From NCBI GenBank assembly GCA_025059775.1, contig JANXCW010000004.1:124001-188000 (forward strand): a stretch of 64,000 nt of DNA, in the 5' to 3' direction. The DNA is from Armatimonadota bacterium. Its GTDB lineage: Bacteria; Sysuimicrobiota; Sysuimicrobiia; Sysuimicrobiales; Sysuimicrobiaceae. Under the pieces are notes generated by a model, which saw only the letters and a program-made list of their open reading frames with translations, searched no databases and was not told the DNA's origin. Shown one piece after another: positions 62,520 through 64,000 of the stretch (position 1 is its first letter; every line of letters starts with the position of its first letter). Made by a program: the position numbers and the translations under genes.

Positions 62520-63953
62520 TTAAGGACCCGATCCCCTGCCCGTCTCCCCCCGCAGGACCGCGAGCGGAGTCCGGAGGAGGATGAGGAGGTCGAGCCAGGG
62601 GGACCAGTTGCTCACATACCACCGGTCGAGGAGTTGCCGGGTGCGGAAGTCCAGGGCGTTGCGGCCGCTCACCTGCCACAGGCCCGTAATACCGGGCGGT
62701 ACGTCCAGCATCCCGTCTGCGCTCAGGAGCTCCAGCTCTTCCGGAAGGTAGGGACGGGGTCCCACGAGGCTCATCTGCCCCTGCAGCACGTTCCACAGCT
62801 GGGGGAGTTCATCGAGGGACCATCGACGCAGGAAACGCCCTATCTGGGTCACCCGCGGGTCATACCCCCGGAGCTTCCGGTACCGTGCCCACTCCTCCCG
62901 CGCCTGCGGATCCGCGGCGAGGTAGGCCGCGAGGCGCGTGGGGGCATCCATGTACATGGTGCGCAGCTTTACGCAGGAAAAGCGCCGCCCTCCTCGGCCG
63001 ATCCGCGGCTCCACGTGGAAGGCAGGGCCCGGGGAGTCCAGTTTCACGAGGAGCGCGGCTCCCAGGACCACCGGGAGGCTCACGAGCCCCAGAAGGGTGG
63101 CCAGCACGAGGTCCATGGCCCGTTTGAGGAGGAATTTCCCGGGCTGGAGGAGGGTATTGGGCAGCCGGAGCAGGAGCGTGCGGTCCTCAAAAAGCCCCAG
63201 GGCTTCCACGCCCAGCACCGGAACCTCTGAGAGATCCGGGACCAGCAGCACGTTCTCGGCCACGGGGCGCAGGGATTCCACCACCCGCAGGACGTCGGAG
63301 GAACCGAGGCCGCTAGGGAGCACCACCACATCCCCAGCGCCCCATCGGGCGGCGGATTCTAGAGCCCGCTCCCACGTAGGAACGATTCCCACCACCTCGT
63401 AGCCCAGCGAGGGGTCCCGCTCCAGGGCGGACGCAACCGCCAAAGCCGCTTCCCTCTCCCCCACCACGAGGGCCTTCCGACGCCAGGGGCCCAGGGCAAC
63501 CAGCGCGCGCTTGGTGAGTCCCCGGGCGGTGGGAAGGGTCACCAGGAGCCCCAGCCAGGTGAGCCCGAGAACTGGCCGGGAGACCTCCTCCTGGAGCTTT
63601 CCCACGGACACCAGGGCGAAGGCCAGGACCGCCCCCGTGGTGGCCGCGCCCAGGCACCGGCGGATTTCCTCCCACCGGGGCATCCGACGCGTGTACAGCC
63701 CCGTGTACGCGAAGGCTGCCAGGAACACAAGCGGTAGCCACCACAGCTGCAGGTAGTGGGAGACCGGATAGGCAGGCCGTAAGAAGGCCGAGGAAAGCAG
63801 GGGGAGAACTGCGTTCCGCAGCCCTACGGCTCCCCAGAGGGCCACCAGTAGGGCCGCGAGGTCTGCCAGGAGGAGGGCGAAGACGCACACGCCTTCCAGG
63901 GCCGCCTGGGGGAGGGATCGGGAGCGCCTGAGGGGGACCACCCGGCTGGTCAA
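62520..63953 (-). CDS. WbaP-type polyprenyl-phosphate sugar-1-phosphate transferase
   Basis: About 477 residues. Four N-terminal membrane helices (to about 150) and a Rossmann-like CoA-binding domain (about 165-250) precede a membrane-inserted helix and the catalytic domain: [46 protein letters not shown], and [12 protein letters not shown]. It starts surface polysaccharide repeat units on undecaprenyl phosphate. A TTG with a GGGGGAGG site 5 nt ahead is taken as start; a GTG at 63,980 is possible and the frame is open to the window edge. Confidence 0.88.
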   Translation of the reverse strand: MTSRVVPLRRSRSLPQAALEGVCVFALLLADLAALLVALWGAVGLRNAVLPLLSSAFLRPAYPVSHYLQLWWLPLVFLAAFAYTGLYTRRMPRWEEIRRCLGAATTGAVLAFALVSVGKLQEEVSRPVLGLTWLGLLVTLPTARGLTKRALVALGPWRRKALVVGEREAALAVASALERDPSLGYEVVGIVPTWERALESAARWGAGDVVVLPSGLGSSDVLRVVESLRPVAENVLLVPDLSEVPVLGVEALGLFEDRTLLLRLPNTLLQPGKFLLKRAMDLVLATLLGLVSLPVVLGAALLVKLDSPGPAFHVEPRIGRGGRRFSCVKLRTMYMDAPTRLAAYLAADPQAREEWARYRKLRGYDPRVTQIGRFLRRWSLDELPQLWNVLQGQMSLVGPRPYLPEELELLSADGMLDVPPGITGLWQVSGRNALDFRTRQLLDRWYVSNWSPWLDLLILLRTPLAVLRGETGRGSGP

Positions 63954-64000
63954 GCCCGCCTCCCCCCCCACCGTTCCCACATCGCCCGGAGTACCAGGCC

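Noticed and set aside
1-64000. CRISPR arrays, insertion sequences, prophage genes, rRNA
   Set aside because: No regularly spaced repeats, transposase or integrase-like proteins, terminal inverted repeats or rRNA sequence were seen on reading either strand.

Overview
This is a GC-rich bacterial window, densely packed, mostly operonic, with strong AGGAGG-type ribosome sites, many GTG starts and many 4-nt ATGA/GTGA gene overlaps. I see no insertion sequences, phage genes, CRISPR arrays or rRNA. The largest block (about 30.6 down to 7.5 kb, all minus strand) is close to the rimP-to-recA supercluster of Bacillota: rimP, nusA, ylxR, infB, ylxP, rbfA, nrnA, truB, ribF, rpsO, pnp, M16 peptidase, dapB/asd/dapA, RNase J, uppP, ftsK/spoIIIE, rodZ, cinA, thpR, recA. 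With an IreB/ReoM protein, RNase J and an F420-type luciferase-like oxidoreductase, this points to a deep-branching Terrabacteria-type lineage, near Bacillota or Armatimonadota-like candidate phyla. Thermophily and the exact phylum are inference.

Layout. (1) 1-7.5 kb, plus strand: a surface glycolipid cluster (partial LpxB-like transferase, MsbA-like ABC exporter, two GT2 transferases, LpxB-related protein), followed by acs in the same open frame. (2) 7.5-30.6 kb, minus: the housekeeping supercluster, covering RNA processing, translation factors, lysine/diaminopimelate synthesis, wall lipid recycling, chromosome segregation and SOS. (3) 30.8-37.6 kb: asnS, a phosphofructokinase with pyrophosphate-type residues, a Cys-rich orphan, ParA, CCA-adding enzyme, YtxH, mnmA. 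(4) 37.7-42.4 kb, plus: a branched-chain-amino-acid-type (Liv) ABC transporter with a fused LivM-LivG. (5) 53.5 down to 42.5 kb, minus: a metabolic cluster of unknown substrate. It holds a two-subunit PEP-synthase-like phosphotransferase resembling phenylphosphate synthase, an HMGL-type carboxyltransferase-like enzyme, HAD phosphatase, zinc alcohol dehydrogenase, ketopantoate-reductase-like enzyme, MTHFR-MetV fusion, solute-binding protein and amidohydrolase. (6) 53.8-59.9 kb, minus: a reordered partial complex I set (nuoB-D-I-C), a MurA-like protein with two altered active-site positions, IreB/ReoM coupled to it, menG/ubiE, a tRNA(CAT), and truA, whose stop codon lies inside the tRNA. (7) 59.9-64 kb: GNAT, M20 peptidase, LLM oxidoreductase, and a WbaP-type sugar transferase at the right edge.

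Regulation visible in sequence. Several sigma70-like promoters share exact 17-nt spacing (recA, rimP-nusA, rpsO, metF, the phosphotransferase operon). The recA spacer carries a LexA-like palindrome, and the rimP leader has a terminator-like hairpin with a competing upstream pairing. Two genes show a -10 hexamer exactly 7 nt before the start codon, suggesting leaderless mRNAs.

Most interesting candidates: the ireB-murA coupling with an altered MurA active site; the phenylphosphate-synthase-like operon; the truA/tRNA overlap; the SOS box embedded in the recA promoter; and the rimP-nusA leader switch. No stretch longer than about 260 nt lacks a gene.
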